From NCBI GenBank assembly GCA_963575745.1, contig CAUYUJ010017808.1, positions 1-64,000 on the forward strand: a stretch of 64,000 nucleotides of DNA. Direction: 5' to 3'. The notes beneath the pieces were generated by a model. It had not been told where the DNA came from. It did no database searches and was given only the letters and a program-made list of their open reading frames with translations. The stretch comes from Prorocentrum cordatum. Taxonomy: Eukaryota > Sar > Dinophyceae > Prorocentrales > Prorocentraceae. The position numbers and the translations under genes were made by a program. The stretch's first letter is position 1, and each line of letters starts with the position of its first letter. Shown here piece by piece: positions 11,097 through 23,012 of the stretch.

Positions 11097-11863
11097 CTAA
11101 TTGCTCGCCTCAGCGAGCCACTCCGCGTCGTCCAACTCGGCGACGGCCTCCGCCGCCGATGGCCACTTATCATGGGCAATCGTGCCCATGAGCTCGGCGA
11201 CCTGACGCTTGGTGACCGCCTGTGCAGTTGCTGAGTGTATGGTGTGTTGGTGGTGTTGTTGTTGTTGGTGGTGGTGGTGTTGGTGTTGCTGTTGTTGTGT
11301 TGTGTTGTGTTGTGTTGTGTTGTGTTGTGGTGTGTTGGTTGCGTGCGCGGCCTTCTAATCGCCAACGCCAGTTCGTCGTCGGCCTCGGCGGCCATCGCTT
11401 CGGCCTCAGCGTGCCCCCTGGAAGCCGCGACGGCCATGATCGCCGCTCTCGCGGCCGCAATCCGCAGCGCGGGCAGGGCCGCCACCGTGGCCGCCAGCGA
11501 AGCGACCCTCTAAGCGGAAAGGTCGTGCCCCGCCATTGCCGTTTTGGCCATCCCGACGGCCGCCCACTCCCCCAAGCCGTCGGGCGACGGTGGGCCCGCC
11601 GCATCGAGCTCCCGCACGGGATCCGCGGGCGGCCCCGCATACACGGGCTCCGCGGGCGCACCCGAGTCGGAGGCAGCAAGCCTCTCGTCGGCCGCCTCGG
11701 CCCGAACGGCCGCTTCGGGCGCCGCGTCGGGCGCATCGGCGGCCGCGTCGGCGCGCGGCTCATCGGAGCCAGCCGCCGTGCGCCCCAGGAGAAACCCACA
11801 GCTCGGGCGGGCCCCCTGCATGTCGCCCAGGCCCAAGCGGGCCCGCTTCGCGGGTGGCGGCAT
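11097..11863 (-). CDS. unknown Ala-rich protein, three-exon model
   Basis: Proposed exons are 11863-11558, 11509-11369 and 11219-11097, giving 189 residues. Exon 1 starts at an ATG (MPPPAKRARLGLGD) and is Ala/Glu/Asp/Pro-rich, probably disordered. Exon 2 reads as an alanine-rich helix (SLAATVAALPALRIAAARAA). Exon 3 reads RQVAELMGTIAHDKWPSAAE and ends WLAEASN with TAG. Exons 1 and 2 share a frame and are separated by a single TAG; a 48-nt GT-AG intron (11557-11510) removes it and joins GEWAA to RVASLAA. The second intron (11368-11220) has a GC donor, an AG acceptor and a GTTGT/GTTGG microsatellite. No family recognised. If the mini-intron is not real, the gene is interrupted. Upstream exons are possible because the frame stays open 5' of the ATG. 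Confidence 0.45.
11220..11368 (-). other. GC-AG intron filled by a TGTTG microsatellite
   Basis: On the plus strand the intron is almost entirely GTTGTTGGTGG and TGTTGTGTTG repeats (about 11235-11340). The acceptor reads CTGCACAG before GCGGTC; the proposed donor is GAACTG before GCGTTGG. Removing it joins EADDEL to AVTKRQVAEL in frame. Confidence 0.5.
11510..11557 (-). other. candidate 48-nt GT-AG mini-intron
   Basis: Begins GTCGGGATGG and ends TTTCCGCTTAG. It is phase 0, exactly 16 codons, and holds the only stop between two open segments of the same frame. An identical length is found for the candidate mini-intron at 21908-21955. Confidence 0.4.
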
Positions 11864-14039
11864 CGTCACCACCGCCGCGCGCCACCGCGCGCTAGCTGCT
11901 GGCTCGGGCAAGGCGGCTGCATGGCCGCGTTGTGTTTCGCTCCTCGAACCTTCCTCCACTTCGGGAATCCTCATATTCCTCCGCCGTATCCTACATGATG
12001 GTGGCGATGGCGATGTGATGAAGATGGTGGCGATGCTGACGACGGCGACGATGGCGACGGCGAGGGCGATGATGACGACGACGCTGACTGGTTGGGTAGT
12101 GGTTGCGATGGCGACGATGATGGCCACGGGGGAGGACGAGGAGGAGAAGGAGGAGAAGGAACTGGGGGAGGAGGGGGGAGGAGGAGGGCCTTTTTGCCCC
12201 GCAAGTAGGACAACCCACTGCCGCAACCTACCCCTAAGTCGGTTACACGACCTATGTACAACATGCTTCTGCAAGTGGAATAAGCAGCTTTGGCCCAGCT
12301 GAGCTGGGCCAACGGAGTGGAGTGACCCCCCCTCCCCCCGCCGAGTGTCACGCTCACCCCTCCGTCCTCGCTACCCCCACTCCCCCCCCTGTCTAGCCAT
12401 CCCCTCACATCACCGCGCAACAACACTTCGAATTCGACTGCGCCTCGCCCCCCCCCCACACACACACAAAAAAACGCGCACCGACATTTGCCTAAACGGT
12501 TGCGATCCGAGAAGCTGCGCAAATCTTGGCCGCGAAAAGCGCACGTTCAGCGACGCGCGGCGCAACGCGAAGGGCGCGCGCGCGCTGGGCCCCAGACTAC
12601 AGACAACATTCGACCGTGCGGTCGAAGAACGCTGCGCCCAAAGGCAGAGCGCCACTCGCGCGGATCAGGGCCTCAAAAACGCGCGTTGGCCCAGGGCGAG
12701 CAGCCGCGCATTGGGCGCCGTCGGGGCCGACGACGTCGCGCGTCGCTGGGCGGTGAAAGAGCGGGCAGCAGAGGCGCGCCGTCGTTCACCATCGATGTCC
12801 TAGCGCGACGAGCCAGCGCGGATCAAGCGAGTGCAATCCCGTGTGAGCATGATGAGCGTGCCACACTTAAATAGAAGATGGAGGGGAGGGGGAGGGAGGA
12901 GAGAGGGCAGGAGGAGGAGGAGGGATGGGGGAGGAGTGGGGGGGGGGAGGGAATGGAGGAGGTGTGAGGGGGAGGGTGTGGACTTCGCCTAAACCGACGC
13001 CATGGATGCCGCCTCGGCCCAGCAGAATAAGCGCGGTCGCCCGCCGCGCCCCGCCAAGGGCGCTTGCTGTTGCCGCGGGGGAAGGGGGGGAGGGGGGAAG
13101 GGCTGCCCGAATTCGCGCGGCATGGGGCGATACTCTTTGCTACCATTTCACGGCGTCAAAGCGCACGCAGAGTCGCGCCGTTGGACAGCGAGAGACCCGT
13201 GGCGGCTAGCCAGCGGATGCCAATCACCCCGCGCCTTCCGCCCGCTGAAGGCGTTGGAACCAACGCCGCCGAAGCCAAAACGCTTGTCGGCGCGTCCGCC
13301 AGCGCCCCGCGTGCCCGCCAGCCCGCGGAATGCCCCTGAGGCCTTGAAGGTTGCTCCGCCCGCGGCGAGATGCCCGTCAACCTACACCCGCAGATGAGCT
13401 TGCACCCGCACTCACGCCGCGACGCGGCTGCCCCGCGCCGATGAATGTAAGCCGACGCTGGCACGGCATCGGGCAAGTTTCGCGCAAGCCAGAATACTTG
13501 CACCCAAGGCAGATCAGCGCGACCAAGTCCGCGCCTGGGACCTGCAGACCTGCCCGCGCCCGCCCGAAGAATGCCCCGCCACTTTGCAATATCATCGCGG
13601 AGCGAGGTCACCGCTATTTGGCCGAATGGTGCCCCGCAAGGTCGTCCGCCTGACGAACGCGTAGACTCAGCTAGATGCCTGCGCTACGCGAATTGACAGT
13701 ATTGGGCGCGCCCGCCCGCGGGGCGCCCGCCAAGACCTGCCCGCCCGCGAGCGCCCATGAAGGTCGGCCCGCCCGCGGCTCGCTCAAACTTGGCATCCCG
13801 CCCGCGCCATGGCGGCCAAAGTTTGATCAGCTGCGGGCGCCGCCCGCGGAACCCACCTGCCCCCCCCCCCCCCCGACCGCTTGGAAGCGAACCCGCGCCG
13901 TCTCGCCCACAAAATGCTTTCATTTGTCCACCCCCCCCCAACCCCTGCGCACTTCAATTGGACAGCCAATGGCGGGCTGCGCCACCCAACCCCCCTAGAA
14001 TGCAATGCAAGACATCCCCATGCGCGCGCCCGCCCCGCT

Positions 14040-14340
14040 CCCCCCCCCCCACTGCCCTCCCCCGACCATCCCCCCGCCCCCTGCCACGCCCACCGCCACC
14101 CGCCACGCGCGCCGCCACCACCACCACCACCACCACCACCACCCTTACGTCCCCCCCCCCACCCCCTGGCCCCATCACCACCACCGCCACCACCACCACC
14201 GCCCACCCACCCACCCACGCACCACCCACACACACACACCACACACACACACACACCCACCACCACAAAAAAAAAAAAAAGAAAGAAAACCACCACCACC
14301 ACCACCACCACCACCACCACCACCACCACCACCACGCGAC
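14040..14340. repeat. compound (CCA)n, (CA)n and (A)n microsatellite
   Basis: Adjacent C runs, CCA tracts, CA tracts, an A run near 14267-14280 and a second CCA tract to about 14334. Poly-Pro, poly-His and poly-Thr frames follow from it. Confidence 0.9.
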
Positions 14341-15261
14341 GCACACACCGCACGCACCACACGCAGACAAGCACAACGCGCCTTCCAGCGTGCGCCCGCG
14401 CGCGGGATGGCGAATGGAGCGCGTTCGTTTGAAACGCATCACCCAAAGCTGGCCAACCTCAGGACGCATATCTCGAGATGCCAGCCACGCATGTCATCAA
14501 CGGCCGCCAATTATGCCCCGCCCCCCCCCCCCCTCAAAAAAGCGCGTTCAAGGCAGGACGCGCTTCGAAACGCAATTGGCTTACAAACACAACGCCTCTC
14601 TCCCATGATTCGCACCCGCGCGCCACGCGGCCCAAGCGAGACCCGCCCGCGGCGAAATGCAGCGCGCGTGTTTTACAACGGGGCGCGGGGCGTCGATAAC
14701 GGGAGCAGCGATGTCGGGGCGCGGCGCGCGGCGCCTGACATGGGGCGCCTGCTGCGCCGCAGGCTCCCCGTGAGCCGTGGCCGCAAGGACCCCGTGCATT
14801 TCCGAAAGTCGGTAACCCTAGGAGGCCGCGCGCTGCGCGTCGCTGGCAGAAGCACGGGGGCAGCACGATGCCTTGTCAGCGGCGAATCGTCGCCTTTTCG
14901 CGCGGGCTGTCGCCACGGCGTTGACGGGCGATGCTCGTCGGGCGCCGCCGCCGACGGGGCGCGCGACACATGAGGCGCGCTGCGCCGCAATCGCGGGCAC
15001 GCGGGCGGCTGCGCCAAGCACATCGGCGACGGGCCGCGGCAGCGCCAGCGTCGACAAACCGCAATTGAAGCCGCGCCGCTGCGCCCGCGAGAGCCGCGTC
15101 GTGGCGCCCGCGGAACCGCCATGGTGAACGAGGCCGCCTGGCGCGTTTCGCGGGCTGCTGCTACCGCGTCGACAGTCGACAATCGCCCAGCGCGCCCCCC
15201 TTGGGCGCAACGAACTGAGGCAACGCATCGCCGCAGACTGCTCGGCGCCGCGGCTGCAAAC

Positions 15262-15515
15262 AAGAAAAAAGAAAAAAGAAGGAATGAAAAAAAACAAGGA
15301 CACACGGAAAAAAAAAAAAAAAAAGAAGGGATAAAAACCCGAAAAAAGGGAGATGAAGTGGAAACAAAAATTTAAAAAAAAAATAATAACAAGGAAAACA
15401 AGAAGGAGAAGAAAATAAAAAAGCAAAAAAAAGCACAAAAAAAAAAAAAAAAAAAAAACCCCCAAAAAAAAAAACAAGGAAAAAGCAAAAAAAAAAAAAG
15501 AAAAAAAAAACAAAA
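15262..15515. repeat. A-rich tract inside CG-rich DNA
   Basis: About 250 bp of nearly continuous A with scattered G and C on the plus strand, flanked on both sides by strongly GC-rich DNA. The Lys and Phe frames through it are artefacts. Confidence 0.9.
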
Positions 15516-17119
15516 AGAGATGTACAACTAAAGCCAACAAACGACTGCGATGCGCGATGACGGCGGCGCACCGCCGTGGGCGACGACCGCCGTGCGGAAG
15601 CCCGCCTCCGCGATTATGCCGGGGGGCGCTGGCGCTCGGCGGCGCGGCACCCCCGCGGCGCGGGCACCGCGCGCGGCGTTGGGGCCACCTCGCCCGCAAA
15701 GGCCGCCGACCCTGCGAACGCGCAGATAACGCCTCCCGTTTTCGGGGCGGCCGATCCGAATGAATTAAGCGCCGTGCGTGCCCGCGGTTAGCCCATCGAC
15801 CCGAGACTACCCAACGCGCGCGCTTCCCGCCCGCTGCCGAACACGATGCACCCCGCAATTCAATGCATCGGCCGCGCGTGGGCAGCCGACGGTAGCAGCC
15901 GCCGCAGCAAAAGCTTGCTTGCCGCGCAGTGGGCGCGGCCCTTGCTCCAGGACAATGTACCTTCCCAGAGTTGCCATGGCCCTCGCCGCGACTGCGACCG
16001 CCCAGGGAGCACCTCATTGCGCGCCCGCCCCCGGCGCCGCGAGGCATCATTCTGCGCGAGCAACTGGGGGCAGTCACTGCAGCAATTGCCGAGCGCAGAA
16101 TGAAGCGGCGAAGTTCTGCAACGACACACGTTGGCGCCAACCCGCGGGCCCGCGCGCGCTGGGCGCGACGCGCGACGATGCGTTGCGCGGCTCGGCTGCT
16201 GAGCGGCGCCGACAATGGCAACGCGCAGCGCCCGCTCGAGCGGCACCAGTCGAGCCTGCGAATTCGGACAGCGCACGGCAACGCGCCGCTGCAGAACCGT
16301 CGCCGATGAATCTCATCGCGCGCACCGCCGCGCCGCTGGGCGAATCCCCGCGTTGATACCGCGCGACGCAGCCGCCGTCGCGCAACCCGATGCCAATAAG
16401 TCGGTCCGCCGCTCTAGAACTCCAGGAGGGGCAAGAAACGCGCCGAGTGGACCAATGCTGCAAGGAACACGCCCGCGGTCCGCCAGCGAGGCGGCCCGAA
16501 GACAAAGTCCCCGACGAGATGGCCTCGCAATGGTTCCCCGACGCTGAAATCGGCGGTCAGCGACCTCGCCACAAATCCAAAGAAGACCCCGACGCATTGA
16601 TGCACCGTTTCAAGGTAGCACAAGGGAGGCGGTCCCAGGTGTTGACGACTGGCTGCGGGTGACGCTGCGCCGATGGCCTCGGGCCCGCAGGACGTACGCG
16701 GCAACCCGAAGGGCGCTCGTCCGACCCCGACGCGCGCGCGGGCGGACTTCGACACCCCGATGCGCGCGACGGGGCGACGACCGATGCAACAGCTAGCCGA
16801 CAGGCCTTGTGATTGACGGCGGGCCTCCTCGGAGGGCGCAGCAGCGCTGCCGATTGCCCGGACGCTGGCAGGCAGGCGGGCTGAACGGTGCTGACTGCGG
16901 CGCAGAAGCGGCCGCCTCCGCGACGCTGCACATCTCTGCGACAAGCCTGCACTTGCATTGCCCGTCTGCCCCCGTTCGTCACCCCCCGCCCTCGCCATCC
17001 GCGCGCCTCCACCGTCCGTCTCAATGCCGCGCGCGCTTGACACTACCCCGCATCTGGGCGCAAGAGTGTCTGGGGCCGCCTGGCCCATCGCGTTGACCAC
17101 GGCCCGCGCATATACGGGC

Positions 17120-17300
17120 GGCGAGGAGGAGGAGGAGGAGGAGGAGGGAGAGGAAGCGGGGGGGAGGAGGGGGTGGGGAGGGAGGGGGGGTAGGTGCGAT
17201 GAATAAAAAAAGGCGGAGGAAGGGGGGGGGGGAGGAGAAGGAACGACAGCAGCAACGGCACCAGCAAGATAAGGAAGAGGCGGAGGAAGAGGAGAGCTTA
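17120..17300. repeat. GAG/GGA purine-rich microsatellite
   Basis: Runs of GAG and GGGGAGG on the plus strand with few pyrimidines. No coding evidence. Confidence 0.8.
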
Positions 17301-17439
17301 CGTGTTTAATCACATCAACCCTCTGGGCGTGGGTGGTCTAGTAAGGTTTCTTCTCAAACCCGTGTCTTCCTCCTCGGGGGTGGGTTTGCCCAGCCCTCTA
17401 TCCTGCCCCCCTGGGCCTGGACAGGGCGATTTTCGCTGG

Positions 17440-18080
17440 TAGGTGGGGCGCCCGAGATGGCCCAAGACTGCCCCGAGAGCGCCTTGGAGAGCCCAAGGTG
17501 AGCCCCAAGATGGCTGAATATAACATAAGATGCCACGAGATGGCTCTGAGGATGCCCCAAGAGGGCCCAATACTGCCCCAATACGGCTCCAAGGGGCCTC
17601 CGAGACATCAAAGGATGCATCCAAGCAGCCAAGCTCTTTCAACAATCCAAGGGAAACAACTGATCCTTGCGTTCTGGCACGTTCGCCGCCGCTGGCCTCC
17701 CGAGGCCCCAACATGGCTCCAAGATGGCCCAATGTGGCCCCAAGAGGGGCCGCAGAGAGCCCAATGACGGCCCCAAGAATGCCCGCGGGTGCTCCAAGAG
17801 GGCCCAAGATGGGCCATGGGATTTTAGGTGGCTCACGAGAGGGCGGGGTGGTGGGGGGGGGGGGGGGGCGCGAACTGAAGAACCCTAAATTATTTGATCG
17901 GCCCCAGCCGATATGGCCCAAAGAGCGCACCCAATGCTGCCCAAGAACGCCCCAAGAGGGCCTCAAGAGGCGCCCAGGCGGCCCTAGGATGCGCCCAACA
18001 TGCATCCAAGAGGCCACCACCCCCGAGGGATCCCAAAGAGGCACATAGGCTCCCTGAGGCACCCAATATGATCCAAGTTG
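17440..18080. repeat. degenerate GGCCCCAAGATGG repeat block
   Basis: About 640 bp of irregular repeats of phrases like GCCCCAAGA, GGCCCAA and CCAAGATGGCC with a G run near 17848-17868. Same family as the blocks at 10485-10990 and 53195-53665; the complement of the phrase fills 7790-8740. Confidence 0.75.
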
Positions 18081-18571
18081 GCGCATTCCCCTGGGGGATC
18101 GTGGGAGCGCGGAGGAGGGTGCAGGTGCAGTGCGAGGAGCTCGCGCTGCGTGGCCGTCCATACTTCAGCACTGCGCCGCTGGCTCTTATGACCGCCATCC
18201 TCCTCCTCATGCTTATCATTAGCCTTCTTCTCCCCCTCATCCGCATGATCACCATCCCCCCTCATTCCTCCCCCAACTCCCGCTCGCCTCCCTCGCCCTC
18301 ATCCGCGTTATCCATATCCGCCTCCTCCTCCCCCCCCTCACCAGCCCCCTCATCCAAACCCCCTTCTTGGGGCACAACGGACTCGCCAACCCGTTGTCTC
18401 ATTGCACGCCCCCCCCACTTCCTAGATCAAGGCACAAGGCCTGCGCATCGTCTCTGGATGGGCTGACGGGGACACGCGAAACGTCAAAAAAATTGAGAAA
18501 CCGCGGTCCGCTCGGATTTCCTCGAGGGCGTCGCTCAGCGCCAGCAGCGCCTCGGAGAAGGGAGAGCATAC

Positions 18572-18735
18572 GAAAAAGAAAAAAAGAAAACAACAAAAAA
18601 AAAAAAAAAAGTAAGAAAGAAAGGACTGCAACAAAACGAAAAACAAAAAAAGAAAAAAAAAAAAAAAGAAAAAAAAAAAAAACAAGAAAAAAAAAAAAAA
18701 GTAAGAAAAAAAAAAAAAAAAAAAAAAAAAAGAAG
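18572..18735. repeat. A-rich tract immediately 3' of the large unknown gene
   Basis: On the plus strand this is A with scattered G; read on the strand of the neighbouring gene it is a T-rich tract starting about 15 nt after the stop codon at 18749-18747. Confidence 0.85.
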
Positions 18736-18746
18736 CTCAAAACGGC

Positions 18747-21700
18747 CTAAGCGTCCACGTCGTCCAAGGCGTGGAGCCCGTCCTTGTCGGGCTCGTCGCC
18801 GTCCTCGTCGTCACCCTGGTCATGCTCATCGCCAAGCTCGTCACCAGGCCCGCCGCCAACACCATGATCCCCATCATGCCCTGGGGCAGCAGGGTCGTCG
18901 TCTGGTCGTCGGTCAGCCCGCCTCCGCGTCAATCTCGGCCAATACTGGCGCTCGTCGGTGCCCGCGACGTCAACGACCTCGAAGTAGGCAGGGATGAAGT
19001 GTGCGCACGGCTGGCCGCTCTCGTAAATCTGATACGCGCGCAGTGTCCAAGTTCTGTGGTCCAGCTCAAGGTCGGCAAGCGGCGAGTAGAAGTCGTTGTA
19101 CCTCCCAGTCGCCTGCAATGAGCCGCAATGCCGATTACACCTGAATAACAATTAAACTATGTTGCTCGGTCGATTTTGAATGAGACAAAAAAATGTGCAT
19201 CACAACACGCCTTGAATTAGAATATATGGCTGGTTACCCCGACGGGTCGCCTTCATGGGGATGCCAGGGCCGTGCACGAGGCCCTCGCCGCCGCGCCGCC
19301 TCTCGACCAGGTGCCACGACGGCCTGTAAGGGCTCAGGTACATCATGCCAATGTGCATCCACACGTCGCCCTGGCGCTGGGGAGGCGGCGGCGCCCCGAC
19401 AGGCGCAGCAGCAACATGATCGTCATCGACGTCGCTCCTTGTCCACGTCAGTCTGCACACAAGCTTGCCATCGAGCAACGTGCGGCGAGCCGCCGACTTG
19501 GCTTTCACCATCGGCTTCAGGGCCGTGAGCAAGTTCTTGCAAAACTTATCCAGGTTCCTACCCTCCTCCGAACACAAGCACACGGCAGCAAGCTGGCACT
19601 TCGAAGGTCGAAGGTGGGCTGCATCGTCTTCTCCGCCACCGCAGTGCGCAGGGCCTGGAGAGATCGGCCACGTCTTCATCGTCCAATCGCTCTGCAAAGC
19701 GGACGAGAGGTTCGAGTCCGTGGCGTGGCGGGACGCCCAAGCCGCAATCTTGCCACCGACCAGGCCGTTGTCGGGGTTGTAGTCGAAGAGGGGGCACGGA
19801 GAATGCGGGATGGCCACGAGCGCCTCCGCAAACGTCGACAGCTCGGGGGCGGCAGCCATAAACTTCGCCACCTGGCGGTTGCCCACGTCCTGGGTAAACG
19901 TGGCCAGCGCGCAGTCGATCCGCGCGTCCTCTCTGGCAGACGCCTCGCCAGACGAGCGGGCGCCTGCCCGCGCAAGGCTCTGCACCAACTGAACCGACTG
20001 GAAAAAATCACCAGGCCCGTCAGCACTTTCTTGGAGTACAGCGGCGGAGAGCTGGGCAACCAATGCCTCGTCCGAGAGCTGGTCGCGTCCTCTATCGGCC
20101 ACGGCACGTCTCAGCTTTCGCCGCGCAGCCTTCTGAGCCTTCCCGAACGTCACCCCGAAGGCAGACTTTGTGGCTGACATGCCCCTGCCCGCAATGGTGG
20201 CCAGCCGACCAAGCTCGACGTAGTACGCCTTTGCCTCTGGCGACAGAGCGTTGTACTCCGCCGATAGCCTCCCCCAGTCAGGTCGCCCCCCAGGCGCGTG
20301 ATGCACGCTAGCGTAGGCACGACAACCACCGCCTGAGCACTTCTTAACTTTAGGCGCCCTCGACCTAGCTGTAGTAACTTGTTTTGATGTGGCTGCTGGC
20401 TTCACGAACTTCCCCTTCGTCTTCTCGATGCGCCTCCTTCTCACATTGTCACAGACCCACTTCGAACAGAGAATTGGCCCCTCCACAGAATGCGTCTGGC
20501 CACTCATGCCCACCAGCAGTCTGCGTATCGTAGCGTGCATGGTCTCAATCCTGCTGATGTCCTTCTTGATGAGAAGCGCCAACAGTCTGAGCTGCATCAG
20601 CACATCGGCGCCGTCGGAGTCCTCATCCCATTGCTGAAGCATGGCGTAGCTCCACTCGCCCAAGACACAACGAGGCTCGTGCTTGAAAACGTCGTACAAT
20701 GTAGGGTCCGATAGTAACATGAAGAGTCGGTTGTGGAAACGGCGATGCGGCAGTCGGAGAAGCTCAGCCACTGCGCACCCAATGCGAGCGAGCATCCGCA
20801 GGATCAAAGACCGACCTGCAACTGATTGCCACTCACGCGGCAGATGTACCCACGGTTCAGGCGTAAACATCAAACTACGCAGGCGCATGTCGAGGTCGTC
20901 CTCTAGCCTCATCTCTGCTGCAATGGCGATGCGGTGCTCGCGCGGCTTACCGCCAGCGGCGTGGCTGAAGGAGTTCGCCACCTCGGTCGCTCGTTGCTGC
21001 CGTTCCCACTTGTCACTCGCCAGCCTGAAGTGCGCTGCCAATAATATTCGCAATGGTTCCATGCACGTCCGAGCAATCATGAGTAGGCCGAGGGGCTCTG
21101 ACTCCACGAACGCCTCGCCTAACCTCCTGTGGCGGGCTTGCGCCTCCTGCCACGTCTCATTCGGGGCCTCGGCTGCGTTGCCTCCGACCTCGCCCGCGGG
21201 CGCGGGAACTGGCCGATCCGCGTCCATGATGGCTGGGAGTGTGTCGGGCGCTGCCAGAGGCAATATTGCAGCTGCACCAGCCTCGCCCGCGGCGCGGACA
21301 GGCCTGTTCGCCTTGGCAAAAGTCTGGAGAAACGCTTTATACACCCTCCCAAGGATGCCAGAACACGCTGCGAGTATTCCAATCTCGTCGGTGCTGATGT
21401 CACAACCTGTCCACCTGTGGCGCGGGTACGTGCTGTAAGACCTGTGAGCAAGCGCCACAAGGAGCCCGTCTTGTACCAAATAAACGATATCTCCCCTGTT
21501 TGGTTGAGACCCGTGGGCGCAATAGAACTCGATGTTATCAAGGTTTCTCCAATCTCCTGGCACGCACTTGGTTAGCAAGGCCCGTCGCTCGGCTGCCCGA
21601 GGTCCCCTGGCCAAGATGAGCGAGGGGATCACTTTGCGATGTTCGACAGCGTCTGGCGGCGGCTCACCAAATTTGATCAATAACCTATTGTCTATATCGG

Positions 21701-22769
21701 CTGCCAAGCATTTCCTGAATCTCCGCATGTTGTCACCGCCACCGGGCGACAAGCTCACGTTGATAAGGCCAGAAATGAAATCCTCGGTCAATGCAAAAGT
21801 CTTGGTGTGCACGGCAGAAACAATATGTACATCGCATGGCTCATGGAGGCCGAACCACGGAGTCGGCGACGTGTTGTTGCGGTGCTTGGTCATGCGAGCC
21901 TCCGCCACTAAGTTTGCACCATACTTGTCGGTCGTAGCATGGCGAACTTAATTACTAAATGCGTGGGTGGCGTCTGTCACGGCGTCGGTGGTCAAAAGTG
22001 CTGCGTACAGGGATTCTGCAGTGGTAGAGCTCAAGATCTGGATCCAATTCACAGTCTCGCCGATGATCATCACGTATGGGTTATCAGAAGACCCAGGTGG
22101 TAGATCGAACTTCAAGAGGACGCCCCACCGAGACTCAGTTTGAAACAACTTGCCAACCGTCGTATCTTTAGCAAGAGTACTTGTGCGGGCTCGCATCATC
22201 GCCTTCCCAGGCGCTCTGCTCCAGAAAAGACGGACTTCCTGCTCTCTCGTCGTAAGCCGCATTGGCGTCTCATCGTACCTGGCGGAATCGATGAACAGGA
22301 GCTTGGAGACTGGCATCTTCGCGATCGCAGCAACAAACCGATGGACCGCCACGCGGTCACAAGCTGATACACACGAGGCAATCAAAGGCAAAGACGAATT
22401 CAATTTCCATCGCGGCACGTTTGCCGCATGTCCTGACTGTAGCTTGCACCTCGTGGACAACGGGTCGACGCACTGCTCGCGAACAATGGCGAGCACGTCG
22501 GCGTCCAAGTCATCGTCGGGCGCCACCGAAACCAATCGCCCAGCCACGTGTAGCGCCCAAGTCAAAGGAGAGGTCTGGAACGGTGCCCTGGGCTCGCACA
22601 GTAGCCTGAACGTCTCTTGCGTCAGTTCGGGAGGCCGCGGCGCCACGACCGCTGGCACCAAGGCGCCTGCTGCTGCGCCAGGCCCGAGCACGGCGGCGTC
22701 GGCGCGCTGCCGCCGACGCTCTGTCAACACATCGCGGGCGCGGGCCAAGTTCGCAAGGCGAGCGTCCAT
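18747..22769 (-). CDS. large unknown protein, three-exon model
   Basis: Proposed exons are 22769-21956, 21907-19251 and 19112-18747, about 1,278 residues. Composition is balanced throughout and the three open segments share one frame. The middle exon holds most of the protein; phrases include CDVHIVSAVHTKTFALTEDF, FRKCLAADIDNRLLIKFGEP and SRIETMHATIRRLLVG. A segment reading WGRLSAEYNALSPEAKAYY is vaguely HMG-box-like, too weak to call. The C-terminus is acidic (many Asp/Glu/Gly). I recognise no family. The second intron (19250-19113) removes two in-frame stops and has AGGCGAC at both junctions. The first stop (21950-21948) is removed by a candidate 48-nt GT-AG intron. The 5' end is uncertain: the frame continues upstream into G-rich sequence, and a good acceptor (GAGTATTTCAG, ending 22801) lies 32 nt before the chosen ATG, so this may be the leader acceptor or an internal exon edge. 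Confidence 0.6.
19113..19250 (-). other. GC-AG intron with AGGCGAC direct repeat
   Basis: 138 nt beginning GCGACCCGTCGG and ending GGCTCATTGCAG. AGGCGAC occurs at 19252-19246 and again at 19114-19108 on the minus strand, so one copy is removed by splicing. It contains TGA and TAA in the coding frame and joins PGIPMK to ATGRYNDFY. Confidence 0.65.
21908..21955 (-). other. candidate 48-nt GT-AG mini-intron
   Basis: Begins GTAATTAAG and ends GCAAACTTAG. It lies between two long open segments of one frame and contains the only intervening stop (TAA). Splicing would create THAFMAEARMTK across the junction without shifting frame. Confidence 0.45.
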
Positions 22770-23012
22770 GGGCCTGGGCAATGCGAGCGCGGTGGTCTTA
22801 CTGAAATACTCAGCTACGTCGCCCTCCACTTCCGCATCATCCTCCTCTTCTCCACCTCTTCTGCCCCTCATCCCCCTTATTATCACCCTCGTCCTCCTCG
22901 TGATCCCCCCCCCACTCCCCCCCCTCATCACCCCCGCCCCCCCCCTGCTCCCCACCGTCCCCCATCCCCCTACTCCTCCCCCTCGCTGGCCTCTGTGTTT
23001 GAAGAGCCACAT

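Larger units (their letters stand above)
12300..16600. other. GC-rich non-coding and low-complexity stretch
   Basis: No gene is supported. Frames are Arg/Ala/Pro-rich and overlap on both strands. Embedded are a purine-rich block (12875-12975), CCA/CA/A repeats (14040-14340), dense CGCG-rich DNA (about 14600-16400) and an A-rich block (15262-15515). Confidence 0.6.

Noticed and set aside
13757-14608. 283-codon Pro/His/Thr frame
   Set aside because: Produced by CCA, CA and C repeats.
14818-16281. 487-codon minus-strand frame
   Set aside because: Made of Arg/Ala-rich GC sequence and a poly-Phe stretch from the A-rich tract; no domain.
19113-19250. GT-AG intron starting at the GTAACC near 19236
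   Set aside because: Length 124 nt shifts the downstream frame; the direct-repeat GC-AG junction keeps it.
20250-20330. HMG box in the large unknown protein
   Set aside because: WGRLSAEYNALSPEAKAYY resembles part of the motif, but the rest of the fold signature is missing.
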